Source: Pseudolabrys sp.
GTDB taxonomy: Bacteria; Pseudomonadota; Alphaproteobacteria; Rhizobiales; Xanthobacteraceae
Length of the DNA: 6,870 nt
Direction of reading: 5' to 3'
Assembly: GCA_029945495.1 (NCBI GenBank)
Contig: JAQSCR010000639.1
Span: 1-6,870, forward strand
Below the pieces are notes generated by a model. It searched no databases and had not been told where the DNA came from. It saw only the letters and a list, made by a program, of their open reading frames with translations. This document shows, piece by piece, positions 1 through 6,118 of the stretch. The position numbers were made by a program, and so were the translations under genes. Every line of letters begins with the position of its first letter. Within the stretch, counting starts at the first letter, position 1.

Positions 1-9
1 AACCCATTT

Positions 10-127
10 CGTCATTCCGGGGCGCGAATGTAATGAGCGAACCCGGAATCCAGTGCAACACGGACACGTTCGCGATCCGGCCCTGGATTCCGGGTTCGCG
101 GGCGAGTGGCCGCGCCCCGGAATGACG
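10..127. repeat. Nested perfect palindromic repeat downstream of maf
   Basis: Two perfect 17-bp inverted repeats are nested. The outer arms are 10-26 (CGTCATTCCGGGGCGCG) and 111-127; the inner arms are 37-53 (GCGAACCCGGAATCCAG) and 83-99. An unpaired stretch of 10-11 bases separates the two stems, and the apical loop is 54-82. As RNA this would form a long two-step hairpin. It begins 2 bases beyond the maf stop codon, so it probably shapes the 3' end of that transcript. No T-run follows, so it is not a textbook intrinsic terminator. Repeats with these arm sequences are, from general knowledge, scattered through Bradyrhizobium/Rhodopseudomonas-type genomes as REP/BIME-like intergenic elements. 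The structure is seen directly; family and role are inferred. Confidence 0.85.
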
Positions 128-129
128 GA

Positions 130-753
130 TTAAACCGCATTCAGCCAGCCGAAGCGGATCGGGTAGCCCTCGCCGCCGAGCAGGCTCATGGTCTCGTACA
201 AAGGCAGGCCGACGACGTTGCTGTAGGAGCCGACCAGCTTGACGATGAAAGTGCCGGCGATGCCCTGCGCGGCATAGCCGCCGGCCTTGCCGCGCCATTC
301 GCCGGAGGCGAGATACGATTCGATGTCCTCGGCCGACAGCCGCTTGAAGCGCACCCGCGTTTCCACCAGGCGCTGGCGGAACGTCTCCTTCGGCGTCACC
401 AGGCAGATCGAGGTGTAGACGCGGTGATTGCGGCCCGACAACAGCCGCAGGCATTGCTGCGCCTCGTCGAGCAACTCGGCCTTGGGCAGAATACGGCGGC
501 CGACCGCGACCACCGTGTCGGCGGCGAGGATGAAGGAACCGCGCAATTCGTCGTCGAGCCGGATGTTGTTGAGCGCCACTTCCGCCTTTTCGCGGGCCAG
601 CCGGTTGGCATAGGCGCGCGGAATCTCGCCGCGCTTCGGCGTCTCGTCGACATCGGAGGGCTTGAGCGCGTCGGGCTCGATGCCGGCCTGGTTGACCAAG
701 GCGAGGCGCCGCGGCGAACCGGAAGCGAGCACGAATTTGGGGCGGCCGATCAT
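130..753 (-). CDS. maf: Maf family nucleotide pyrophosphatase (dTTP/UTP-type)
   Basis: A 207-residue protein of normal Maf length. Maf proteins are cytoplasmic house-cleaning enzymes that hydrolyse non-canonical or excess nucleoside triphosphates to monophosphates, and some are linked to division arrest. The N-terminal signature LASGSPRR is at residues 9-16, followed by AADTVV (77-82) with the likely catalytic Asp79. Then come Lys91, a KAGGYAAQG segment (156-164) and GSYSNVVGLPL (175-185). The AGxYxxQG and SYxxVVGLPL patterns resemble the YhdE/Maf branch (dTTP and UTP) rather than the YceF branch (m7GTP). The ATG at 753 places the conserved motif close to the N terminus as expected, but I see no good Shine-Dalgarno before it. 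It lies 80 bp after the phosphatase gene. A weak promoter-like pair (TTGCGA, 17-bp spacer, TAGTTT; 802-830) lies in that gap, so maf may be partly independent. The palindrome at 10-127 follows the stop. Confidence 0.95.
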   Translation of the reverse strand: MIGRPKFVLASGSPRRLALVNQAGIEPDALKPSDVDETPKRGEIPRAYANRLAREKAEVALNNIRLDDELRGSFILAADTVVAVGRRILPKAELLDEAQQCLRLLSGRNHRVYTSICLVTPKETFRQRLVETRVRFKRLSAEDIESYLASGEWRGKAGGYAAQGIAGTFIVKLVGSYSNVVGLPLYETMSLLGGEGYPIRFGWLNAV

Positions 754-833
754 CTGATTTCGCTGCGATACTTTAGTGAAAAACGGTGCGAATGGCGGCG
801 GAAACTAGCGGAACGGGGGTGGATTCGCAAACT

Positions 834-1301
834 TCACTCATTCCCCCCGCCCGCCCTGCCGAAACGCTTGCGGATTTGCGCCATCAGCGTGTCGCGGACC
901 TCGCGATAGGCTTCCAGCCGCTGTTCGCGGCTGCCCTCGATGCCGGTCGGGTCGACGGTCGGCCAGTATTCGACTTGCGCCGCGACGGTGCGGGTCAGAT
1001 CCAGCGCCTTGTGATGCGCCGGCGGCGACAGAGTGACGATCAGATCGAAATTCAGCCCTTCGAGGTCTTCCAACTCCTCGAAGTCGATCGGTTTGTGCCG
1101 GGAGATGTCGATGCCGACCTCTTCCATCACCGCGACCGCGAACGGATCGAGCTCGCCCTTCTGCACGCCGGCGGAGGCGACATAGATCGACTTGCCGAGC
1201 AATTGCGCGAACAGACCGGCCGCCATCGGCGAACGCACCGCGTTCATGCCGCAGGCGAACAACACCGCCTGGGGCTTCGACGGGCGCTCGGATGGGACCA
1301 T
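834..1301 (-). CDS. Low-molecular-weight protein-tyrosine-phosphatase / ArsC-like phosphatase
   Basis: A 155-residue protein, the usual size for the low-molecular-weight phosphotyrosine phosphatase fold shared with thioredoxin-type arsenate reductases. The P-loop CX5R-S is visible at Cys17-Gly-Met-Asn-Ala-Val-Arg23-Ser24, after a hydrophobic strand (AVLFA). The general-acid Asp is probably Asp117 in the WPTVDPTG segment (113-120), followed by a helix ending the protein. The P-loop is CGMNAVRS rather than the CxGNxCRS of classical enzymes, so only one P-loop cysteine is present. The true substrate (phosphotyrosine, phosphoarginine, arsenate or other) cannot be told. ATG 1301 is chosen because it lies 7 bases after the UPF0262 stop, with GGAAGG about 12 bases upstream. 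An in-frame extension to 1370 would only overlap UPF0262 with low-complexity residues. In Rhizobiales this gene normally sits in this hisD-UPF0262 cluster, and I would not read it as an arsenic-resistance gene. Confidence 0.9.
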   Translation of the reverse strand: MVPSERPSKPQAVLFACGMNAVRSPMAAGLFAQLLGKSIYVASAGVQKGELDPFAVAVMEEVGIDISRHKPIDFEELEDLEGLNFDLIVTLSPPAHHKALDLTRTVAAQVEYWPTVDPTGIEGSREQRLEAYREVRDTLMAQIRKRFGRAGGGNE

Positions 1302-1308
1302 CGAATGA

Positions 1309-1806
1309 TCAACCCTTCCAGTGCAGCACGCAGATGAGGGTGAACAGCCGGCGCGCGGTATCGAGATCAACGGCGACCTTGTCCTTCAGCCGCTCGATCA
1401 GAATATTGGAGCCGTCGTTGTGGATGCCGCGCCGGCCCATGTCGATGGCCTCGATCTTGTCGGGCGTCGCGGTGCGGATCGCCTGATAATAGCTGTCGCA
1501 GATCATGTAGTAGTCTTTGACGATGCGGCGCAAAGGCGACAGCGAGAACAGATGCGCGACCACCGGCGTGCCGTCCTCGAGACGGATGTCGAACACCAGG
1601 CGGTTGTCGTTGATCGACAGATGCAGCGCATAAGGCCCGCCGCTATGACCGACCGGCGCGAAATAATTCTGCTCGAGCAGATCGTAGATGGCGATGGTGC
1701 GCTCGTGCTCGACATCCGGGTTGGAGCGACCAATCGACGCCTCGTCGAGCGTGACCGAGACCAGGCGCTGTTTCGACGCAACCGACGGTGGTTTGGCGGG
1801 GCTCAT
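1309..1806 (-). CDS. UPF0262 family protein
   Basis: A 165-residue protein recognised as UPF0262, a conserved alphaproteobacterial family of unknown function with a typical length near 160. Family-like segments are the HERTIAIYDLLEQN region (34-47), GGPYALHLSIND (56-67), and the block HLFSLSPLRRIVKDYYMICD (85-104) followed by SYYQAIRTATPDKIEAIDMG. It ends in LFTLICVLHW. There is no signal peptide or membrane segment, so it is presumably cytoplasmic. The hisD stop and this ATG read TGACATG, one base apart, and no Shine-Dalgarno is visible before the ATG. This suggests translation by reinitiation after hisD. An upstream in-frame start at 1857 would overlap hisD and adds an atypical Arg-rich leader, so it was not used. 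The downstream phosphatase starts 7 bases after its stop. Function cannot be assigned; the constant linkage to hisD is the only clue. Confidence 0.93.
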   Translation of the reverse strand: MSPAKPPSVASKQRLVSVTLDEASIGRSNPDVEHERTIAIYDLLEQNYFAPVGHSGGPYALHLSINDNRLVFDIRLEDGTPVVAHLFSLSPLRRIVKDYYMICDSYYQAIRTATPDKIEAIDMGRRGIHNDGSNILIERLKDKVAVDLDTARRLFTLICVLHWKG

Positions 1807-1807
1807 G

Positions 1808-3109
1808 TCAGGAGCTTGGCAGGTTGAGCCGGATCGCCACCGAACGCGCATGCGCATCGAGGCCCTCGGCCTTGCCGAGCGCCATCGCCGCCGGCCCCAG
1901 CGCGCGCAGCTGCTCGGGCCCGCACTTCAGGAGCGACGTGCGCTTCATGAAATCGAGGACGCCGAGGCCGGACGAGAAGCGCGCCGAGCGCGCCGTCGGC
2001 AGCACGTGATTGGAGCCGGCGACATAGTCGCCGATTGCTTCCGGCGTATGCGCGCCGATAAAGATCGCGCCGGCATTGCGAATGCGGTCGACATATTTAT
2101 CGGCGTCGGCGCAGGCGATCTCGAGATGCTCCGGCGCCAGCCGGTCGACCAGCGCGATCGCATCGTCGAGGTGAGCGACGGTGATGATGGCGCCGAAGTC
2201 GCGCCATGACGCGCTGGCGACACTGGCGCGCGGCAGGGTCATCAACTGCGACGTCACCGCCGCTTCGACCTCGACCGCCAGTCCGGCGTCGTCGGTGATC
2301 AGGATCGATTGCGCACTGGCGTCGTGCTCGGCTTGCGCCATCAGATCGGCGGCAATCCAGTTCGCATTGCCGGTCTTGTCGGCGAGGATCAGCACTTCCG
2401 AGGGACCGGCGATCATATCGATGCCGACGGTGCCGAACACCAGCCGCTTGGCCGCCGCGACATAGGCGTTGCCGGGGCCGACGATCTTCGACACTGGCGC
2501 AATCGTCTCGGTGCCATAGGCGAGCGCGGCCACCGCCTGCGCGCCGCCGATGCGATAGACCTCGTCGACGCCGGCGAGATTGGCCGCGGCCAGCACCAAA
2601 GGATTGAGCTTGCCATCCGGCGACGGCACCACCATGACGAGGCGTTCACAGCCGGCGACCTTGGCCGGCACCGCGTTCATCAGCACCGACGACGGATAGG
2701 CGGCGGTGCCGCCCGGCACATAAAGGCCGACGGCTTGAATGGCGGTCCAGCGGGTGCCGAGCTCGACGCCGACGTCGTCGGTGAAGCGGTCGTCCTTCGG
2801 CTTTTGGCGGCGGTGATAGGCCTCGATGCGGTCGCGGGCGAGCTTGAGCGCGGCCCAAGCCTGCGGATCGCAAGCGGCGGCGGCGCCGTCGATCTCGGCG
2901 GCGCTGACGCGCAAGGTGGCGGGGGTCAGCGTCAGGCGGTCGAATTTGGCGGTCAGTTCGATCAGCGCCTTGTCGCCGCGCGCCTGGACGTCGCCGATGA
3001 TGGCGCGGACGGCCTGCTCGACGTCCGGCGCAGCCTCGCGCTTGACCGTGAGGAAGGCGCGGAAACGGGCTTCAAAGTCCGGGTCGGTGCTGTCGAGACG
3101 AATGGGCAT
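1808..3109 (-). CDS. hisD: Histidinol dehydrogenase
   Basis: A 433-residue enzyme of full family length that catalyses the last two steps of histidine synthesis, oxidising L-histidinol via histidinal to L-histidine with two NAD+. Landmarks in order are YVPGGTAAYPS (130-140), GPGNAYVAAAKRLVFG (211-226), DMIAGPSEVLILAD (231-244), AQAEHDASAQS (259-269), APEHLEIA (325-332), GSNHVLPT (365-372) and the C-terminal DAHARS (418-423). Zinc ligands by family alignment are probably Gln259, His262, Asp361 and His420. The catalytic pair is probably Glu328-His329. All are present, so the enzyme should be active. The ATG at 3109 gives the usual N terminus, although its Shine-Dalgarno is weak. It lies 53 bp after DUF2948 and one base before UPF0262, as part of the minus-strand cluster. 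There is no his-leader peptide or other obvious histidine attenuator in front. Confidence 0.98.
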   Translation of the reverse strand: MPIRLDSTDPDFEARFRAFLTVKREAAPDVEQAVRAIIGDVQARGDKALIELTAKFDRLTLTPATLRVSAAEIDGAAAACDPQAWAALKLARDRIEAYHRRQKPKDDRFTDDVGVELGTRWTAIQAVGLYVPGGTAAYPSSVLMNAVPAKVAGCERLVMVVPSPDGKLNPLVLAAANLAGVDEVYRIGGAQAVAALAYGTETIAPVSKIVGPGNAYVAAAKRLVFGTVGIDMIAGPSEVLILADKTGNANWIAADLMAQAEHDASAQSILITDDAGLAVEVEAAVTSQLMTLPRASVASASWRDFGAIITVAHLDDAIALVDRLAPEHLEIACADADKYVDRIRNAGAIFIGAHTPEAIGDYVAGSNHVLPTARSARFSSGLGVLDFMKRTSLLKCGPEQLRALGPAAMALGKAEGLDAHARSVAIRLNLPSS

Positions 3110-3162
3110 ATCAGGTCAATGGCGCGCAGCGACGGGAACGTCAACCTTGGGCCGCGGCAGGC

Positions 3163-3630
3163 CTAGGCTTTGTCGGCGGCGGCATGAGCCGGGCACTTAG
3201 CCGCCGTCCAGACCGGCCCGAGATCGACCAGTTCGGCCTCCAGGCATTCGACCTCAAGCCGGAGCACGGCGCCGCCCGAGAAGATCAGCGACACCACGCC
3301 GGAGGGCGTGTCGGTTTCCGTGAATTCGACGGCCAGCAGGTTGAGGACGGCATCCTTGCCGGCCGGATCCAGGCTGCGGCATTTGCAGGACAGCACCCGC
3401 TCGAAGCGCAAGGCCGAGCGCCGGCGGCGATATTCCGGCCGGTCCGCAGTGGTCGTCCCTTGGGCGCTTTCCCAATCGAAGCGATTGAGCGCCACCACCA
3501 CGCGCTTTTCGGCCGGCCGCCAGAGGACGTCGGCGGCTTTGAGCACAGCGTCCTGCAGGTGGGTCGAGACCACCTCAAGGTCCTCCTCGTCGAGGACCGC
3601 GAATTTCAACTGGTCCGGCGCCTGGCTCAT
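3163..3630 (-). CDS. DUF2948 family protein
   Basis: A 155-residue soluble protein matching the alphaproteobacterial DUF2948 family, of unknown function. Typical features are the opening LKFAVLDEEDLEVVSTHLQDAVLK (residues 8-31, signature DEEDL..STHLQDAV), the strand RVVVALNRFDWE (43-54), the basic patch RRRRSALRFERV (68-79), LLAVEF (98-103), and the C-terminal GGAVLRLEVECLEAELVDLGPVW. ATG 3630 is preferred over the in-frame upstream start at 3690 because the family motif begins just after it and purine-rich GGGAG/GAGAG stretches precede it; the extension lies in intergenic-type sequence. It normally sits directly between murA and hisD in Rhizobiales. Here a ModA-like gene and a palindromic repeat (3696-3780) separate it from murA. 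The repeat could reduce read-through, and a weak promoter-like pair (TTGCGG, 16-bp spacer, TTAAGT; 3657-3684) might serve DUF2948-hisD. Function unknown. Confidence 0.9.
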   Translation of the reverse strand: MSQAPDQLKFAVLDEEDLEVVSTHLQDAVLKAADVLWRPAEKRVVVALNRFDWESAQGTTTADRPEYRRRRSALRFERVLSCKCRSLDPAGKDAVLNLLAVEFTETDTPSGVVSLIFSGGAVLRLEVECLEAELVDLGPVWTAAKCPAHAAADKA

Positions 3631-3695
3631 GGACGTCTCTCGCTCCCGTCCCGAAAACTTAAGGACGCCGTCCCGCAGCCGCAAGGTCACCCCAC

Positions 3696-3780
3696 CCGCT
3701 CATTCCCGCGCAAGCGGGAATCCAGCCTTATAAGACAATGTTTTTTGTCTCTGGATCCCCGCCTTCGCGGGGATGAGCGG
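3696..3780. repeat. Composite palindromic repeat with three internal hairpins
   Basis: The ends are inverted repeats: CCGCTCAT at 3696-3703 and ATGAGCGG at 3773-3780. GGAATCCAG (3717-3725) faces CTGGATCC (3751-3758). Inside are separate hairpins: TTCCCGC/GCGGGAA (3703-3709 with 3714-3720), AGACAA/TTGTCT (3733-3738 with 3745-3750), and CCCCGC/GCGGGG (3757-3762 with 3767-3772). The element sits 7 bases after the stop codon of the ModA-like gene and before DUF2948. Its plan (CATTCC, GGAATCCAG, CTGGAT, GATGAG) resembles the repeat at 10-127 but with different stems, so it looks like a second variant of a REP/BIME-like family. It could act as a partial terminator or mRNA 3'-end stabiliser between murA-modA-like and DUF2948-hisD. 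Role is inferred. Confidence 0.8.
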
Positions 3781-3787
3781 AGACAGG

Positions 3788-4504
3788 TTAGAAAGCCGGC
3801 TCCATGCCAGCCTCCAGCCAGCGCGGCCGGGTGGCCTTGTCGGTGAGGAAGTTCAGGAACGCCTTCGCCGCCTCGGGCTTGGTGCTGCCGGCATGGATGG
3901 CGGCCGAATACATGTTCTTGAAGTTCAATTCGCCCGGCAGCGGGCCGACGATGGTGACGCCCTTCACCGGCAGCGCTTCGCTTATCAGCGTGGTGGCCAA
4001 GGCGGCGCGGCCTTCGGCGACCGCGGCGGCCACATCGTAACCGCCCTTGCACAGCACCGCCTTCTTATTGATGGCCTCAGTGATGCCGAGCTTTTCCAGC
4101 AGCGCAGCAAACATGATGCCGCCGGAGCCGCCGGCTTTCGGATCGGTCCAGGCGACCGAGGGTGCTGCCAGCAGCGCCTGCTTGAAGGCCCCGGGCGTGG
4201 AAATATCCGGCCGCGGCGCGCCGTCGCGGACGATGACGCCGGTGACGGTCGAAGCGAGATCGATGGCGCTGCCGACTTTCAGCAGATTGAGGTTGTCGAG
4301 CGCGGCGATGCCGGATTGCGACAGCATGATGAGGTCGGTTTCCTCGCCGGCCTTGATGCGGTCGCCTTGCGCGCCGGCGGTGCCGAAATTCAGATTGAGC
4401 TTGATGCCGCTCTTGGTGCCGCTCTTGCGCTCGAAATCGGCGCCGAGCGCCACCACCATCACCTTCACGGCGCCGGCGGACATGATTTTGATTTCGGTGG
4501 TCAC
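3788..4504 (-). CDS. ModA-like substrate-binding protein lacking a signal peptide
   Basis: A 238-residue protein resembling the ModA/SBP_bac_11 (molybdate-type) branch of ABC transporter solute-binding proteins. The N terminus IKIMSAGAVK (5-14) corresponds to the first strand and ligand loop. NFGTAGAQGDRIKAGEETDLIMLS (39-62, key GTAGA and DLIMLS) is the second binding segment. WTDPKAGGSGG (119-129), YDVAAAVAEGRAALA (156-170) and the C-terminal AAKAFLNFLTDKATR (212-226) also fit the fold. There is no hydrophobic leader or lipobox, so as written it would stay in the cytoplasm. No permease or ATPase gene is nearby. The start is GTG 4504: an AAGGAG at 4512-4517 is 7 bases upstream, while the nearby ATG at 4507-4509 runs at once into TGA. 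It follows murA with a 12-bp gap, and the SD overlaps the murA stop. Signal-less ModA-like proteins are known in Bradyrhizobium relatives. The ligand is unknown, and molybdate is not assured. Confidence 0.85.
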   Translation of the reverse strand: MTTEIKIMSAGAVKVMVVALGADFERKSGTKSGIKLNLNFGTAGAQGDRIKAGEETDLIMLSQSGIAALDNLNLLKVGSAIDLASTVTGVIVRDGAPRPDISTPGAFKQALLAAPSVAWTDPKAGGSGGIMFAALLEKLGITEAINKKAVLCKGGYDVAAAVAEGRAALATTLISEALPVKGVTIVGPLPGELNFKNMYSAAIHAGSTKPEAAKAFLNFLTDKATRPRWLEAGMEPAF

Positions 4505-4511
4505 GGCATTG

Positions 4512-4517
4512 CTCCTT
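4512..4517 (-). promoter_or_regulatory. Shine-Dalgarno of the ModA-like gene, overlapping the murA stop
   Basis: On the minus strand the sequence reads TAAAGGAGCAATGCCGTG. AAGGAG begins on the last base of the murA TAA stop (4517-4519) and lies 7 bases before the GTG at 4504-4502. This is the strongest ribosome-binding site in the window and decides the GTG start. An ATG at 4509-4507 is only 2 bases from the SD and opens a frame closed by the next-but-one codon. Confidence 0.8.
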
Positions 4518-5806
4518 TACGAGCTGATGCGCTCGATGGTGGCGCCGCAGCGCGACAGTTTTTCCTCGAGGCGCTCGAAACCGCGGTCGAGATGATAGAC
4601 GCGGTTGACCATGGTCTCGCCTTCGGCGGCCAAGGCCGCAATCACCAGCGACACGGACGCGCGCAAGTCAGTCGCCATCACCGGCGCGCCCTTGAGGCGC
4701 TTGACGCCCTCGATGGTCGCGGTCTCGCCGTCGAGATGGATATGCGCGCCGAGCCGGGCCAGTTCCTGCACGTGCATGAAGCGGTTTTCGAATATCGTCT
4801 CGGTGATGTGCGAGGTGCCGTCGGCCAAGGACATCAGCGCCATCAACTGCGCCTGCAGATCGGTCGGGAAACCAGGAAACGGCGCAGTCGTCACATCGAC
4901 CGGCTTCAAGGCCGAGCCGTTGCGGGCAACGCGGATGCCTTCGTTGGTCGGCGTCACCGTGGTGCCGGTCCTGGCCAGCACGTCGAGCGCCGACTGCAGC
5001 AATTCCGGCCGCGTGTTCTGCAACAGCACGTCGCCGCCGGTCATCGCCACGGCCATGGCGTAAGTGCCAGTCTCGATGCGGTCAGGCAGCACCGCGTGGC
5101 GCGCGCCGTTGAGCTTAGTGACGCCTTCGACGACGAGACGCGAGGTGCCGATGCCGGAGACATTGGCGCCCATCTTGTTGAGGCAGTCGGCGACGTCGCC
5201 GATTTCGGGCTCGCGCGCGGCGTTGTCGATCACGGTGGTGCCGCGGGCCAGCACCGCCGCCATCAGCGCGACATGGGTGCCGCTCACCGTCACCTTGGGG
5301 AATTTGATTTCGCCGCCGCGCAGGCCATGAGGCGCGCGGGCGATGACGTAGCCGCCTTCGATCTCGATTTCGGCGCCCAGCTTCTCCAGCGCCATGATCA
5401 GCAAGTCGACCGGCCGCGTGCCGATGGCGCAGCCGCCCGGCATCGATACCTTGGCCTCGCCCATGCGCGCCAAAAGCGGCGCGATCACCCAGAAGCTCGC
5501 GCGCATGGTCGAGACCAGCTCATAGGGCGCGGTGGTGTCGACGATGGTCTTGGCCGAGATGTGCAAGGTGCGGCCCGAGGCCGGCTCGTCGCCGGGCCGC
5601 TTGCCGGCGATCATGATGTCGACGCCATGATTGCCGAGGATCCGTTGCAGCTGGATGACGTCGGCGAGGCGCGGCACGTTTTCGAGAACGAGCGTGTCCG
5701 CGGTCAGCAGGCTGGCGATCATCAAGGGCAGCGTGGCGTTCTTGGCGCCCGAAATCGGGATCGTGCCATTGAGGCGCTGTCCGCCAACGATGCGTATCCG
5801 GTCCAT
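4517..5806 (-). CDS. murA: UDP-N-acetylglucosamine 1-carboxyvinyltransferase
   Basis: A 429-residue protein, the full length of MurA. It transfers enolpyruvate from phosphoenolpyruvate to UDP-GlcNAc, the first committed cytoplasmic step of peptidoglycan synthesis. Visible landmarks are ISGAKNATLPLM (18-29) with Lys22-Asn23 at the same numbers as in E. coli, and RASFWVIAPLLARMG (102-116). The active-site loop MPGGCAIGTRPVDL (122-135) carries Cys126 (E. coli Cys115) and Arg131 (E. coli Arg120). Further on are NAAREPEI (195-202), PDRIETGTYA (241-250), and GFPTDLQAQ (312-320) with Asp316 (E. coli Asp305). Having Cys rather than Asp in the loop predicts a fosfomycin-sensitive enzyme, by family knowledge. 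ATG 5806 gives the standard N terminus, with only a GGGG stretch as SD. A weak promoter-like pair (TTGCAG, 17-bp spacer, CATAGA; 5869-5897) lies upstream. The ModA-like gene follows 12 bp after the stop. Confidence 0.98.
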   Translation of the reverse strand: MDRIRIVGGQRLNGTIPISGAKNATLPLMIASLLTADTLVLENVPRLADVIQLQRILGNHGVDIMIAGKRPGDEPASGRTLHISAKTIVDTTAPYELVSTMRASFWVIAPLLARMGEAKVSMPGGCAIGTRPVDLLIMALEKLGAEIEIEGGYVIARAPHGLRGGEIKFPKVTVSGTHVALMAAVLARGTTVIDNAAREPEIGDVADCLNKMGANVSGIGTSRLVVEGVTKLNGARHAVLPDRIETGTYAMAVAMTGGDVLLQNTRPELLQSALDVLARTGTTVTPTNEGIRVARNGSALKPVDVTTAPFPGFPTDLQAQLMALMSLADGTSHITETIFENRFMHVQELARLGAHIHLDGETATIEGVKRLKGAPVMATDLRASVSLVIAALAAEGETMVNRVYHLDRGFERLEEKLSRCGATIERISS

Positions 5807-5960
5807 TCGCGCCCCGCGCCCAGATCGCGATCAAGACCGCGACCGATTGAAATTGAGATCCAGGCCGTTCTATGGACCGCCGGATGCCTTCCTGCAAAGC
5901 ACAATATGCCGAAGGGTTACCACCCTCGCCCGCCAAATACGGCGAAAGTCGGACTCTGTT

Positions 5961-6106
5961 CCCCTCCCCCCACGCGCTCTTGCGTGTGGCGGGGAGGGGC
6001 TAGGGGTGGGGGCGATTGGTGACGGCGCAAGAAACAGCCCCCCACCCAGGTTCGCATCGCTTATGCGATGCAAACCCACCCTCCCCGCCGCTTCGCGGGG
6101 GGAGGG
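5961..6106. repeat. Long GC-rich palindromic repeat between murA and the small gene
   Basis: This fills most of the 312-bp gap 5807-6118. A first stem pairs CCCCTCCCC (5961-5969) with GGGGAGGGG (5991-5999), with CACGC/GCGTG inside (5971-5975 with 5982-5986). The G-run at 6003-6012 (GGGGTGGGGG) can pair with the C-run at 6038-6047. A perfect 7-bp hairpin, GCATCGC-TTAT-GCGATGC, is at 6054-6071. The last stem pairs CCCTCCCC (6079-6086) with GGGGAGGG (6099-6106). The four-stem layout is that of a known-looking dispersed intergenic repeat of alphaproteobacteria, from general recollection. It begins 12 bases after the stop codon of the small minus-strand gene. The rest of the gap (5807-5960) shows only the weak murA promoter candidate. 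Confidence 0.75.
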
Positions 6107-6118
6107 ATAAGAAAGAGA

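Noticed and set aside
106..909. Plus-strand 267-codon frame opposite maf
   Set aside because: It covers the antisense of maf and part of the palindromic repeat, with shadow-frame composition and no recognisable family.
834..1301. Part of an arsenic-resistance operon
   Set aside because: The ArsC-like fold is shared with ordinary phosphatases, no arsR, arsB or acr3 gene is present, and the gene belongs to a conserved housekeeping neighbourhood.
834..1370. Longer start for the phosphatase at 1370
   Set aside because: The extra 23 residues overlap UPF0262 coding sequence and do not resemble the family; ATG 1301 has normal spacing to the P-loop.
2309..3166. Plus-strand 285-codon frame opposite hisD
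   Set aside because: Same shadow pattern; hisD on the other strand has all its catalytic and zinc-binding residues.
4507..4509. ATG as the start of the ModA-like gene
   Set aside because: It is in another frame, two bases from the SD, and is closed by TGA after one further codon; GTG 4504 is correct.
3773..6022. A 749-codon open frame on the plus strand opposite murA and the ModA-like gene
   Set aside because: It is antisense to two well-recognised genes, its product is rich in Arg, His, Gly, Ala and Asp as expected for the reverse frame of GC-rich coding DNA, and it shows no domain.
5961..6106. CRISPR array or attachment site
   Set aside because: There are no evenly spaced direct repeats; the region is a set of inverted repeats. 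No integrase gene or duplicated tRNA end is seen near tRNA-Thr.
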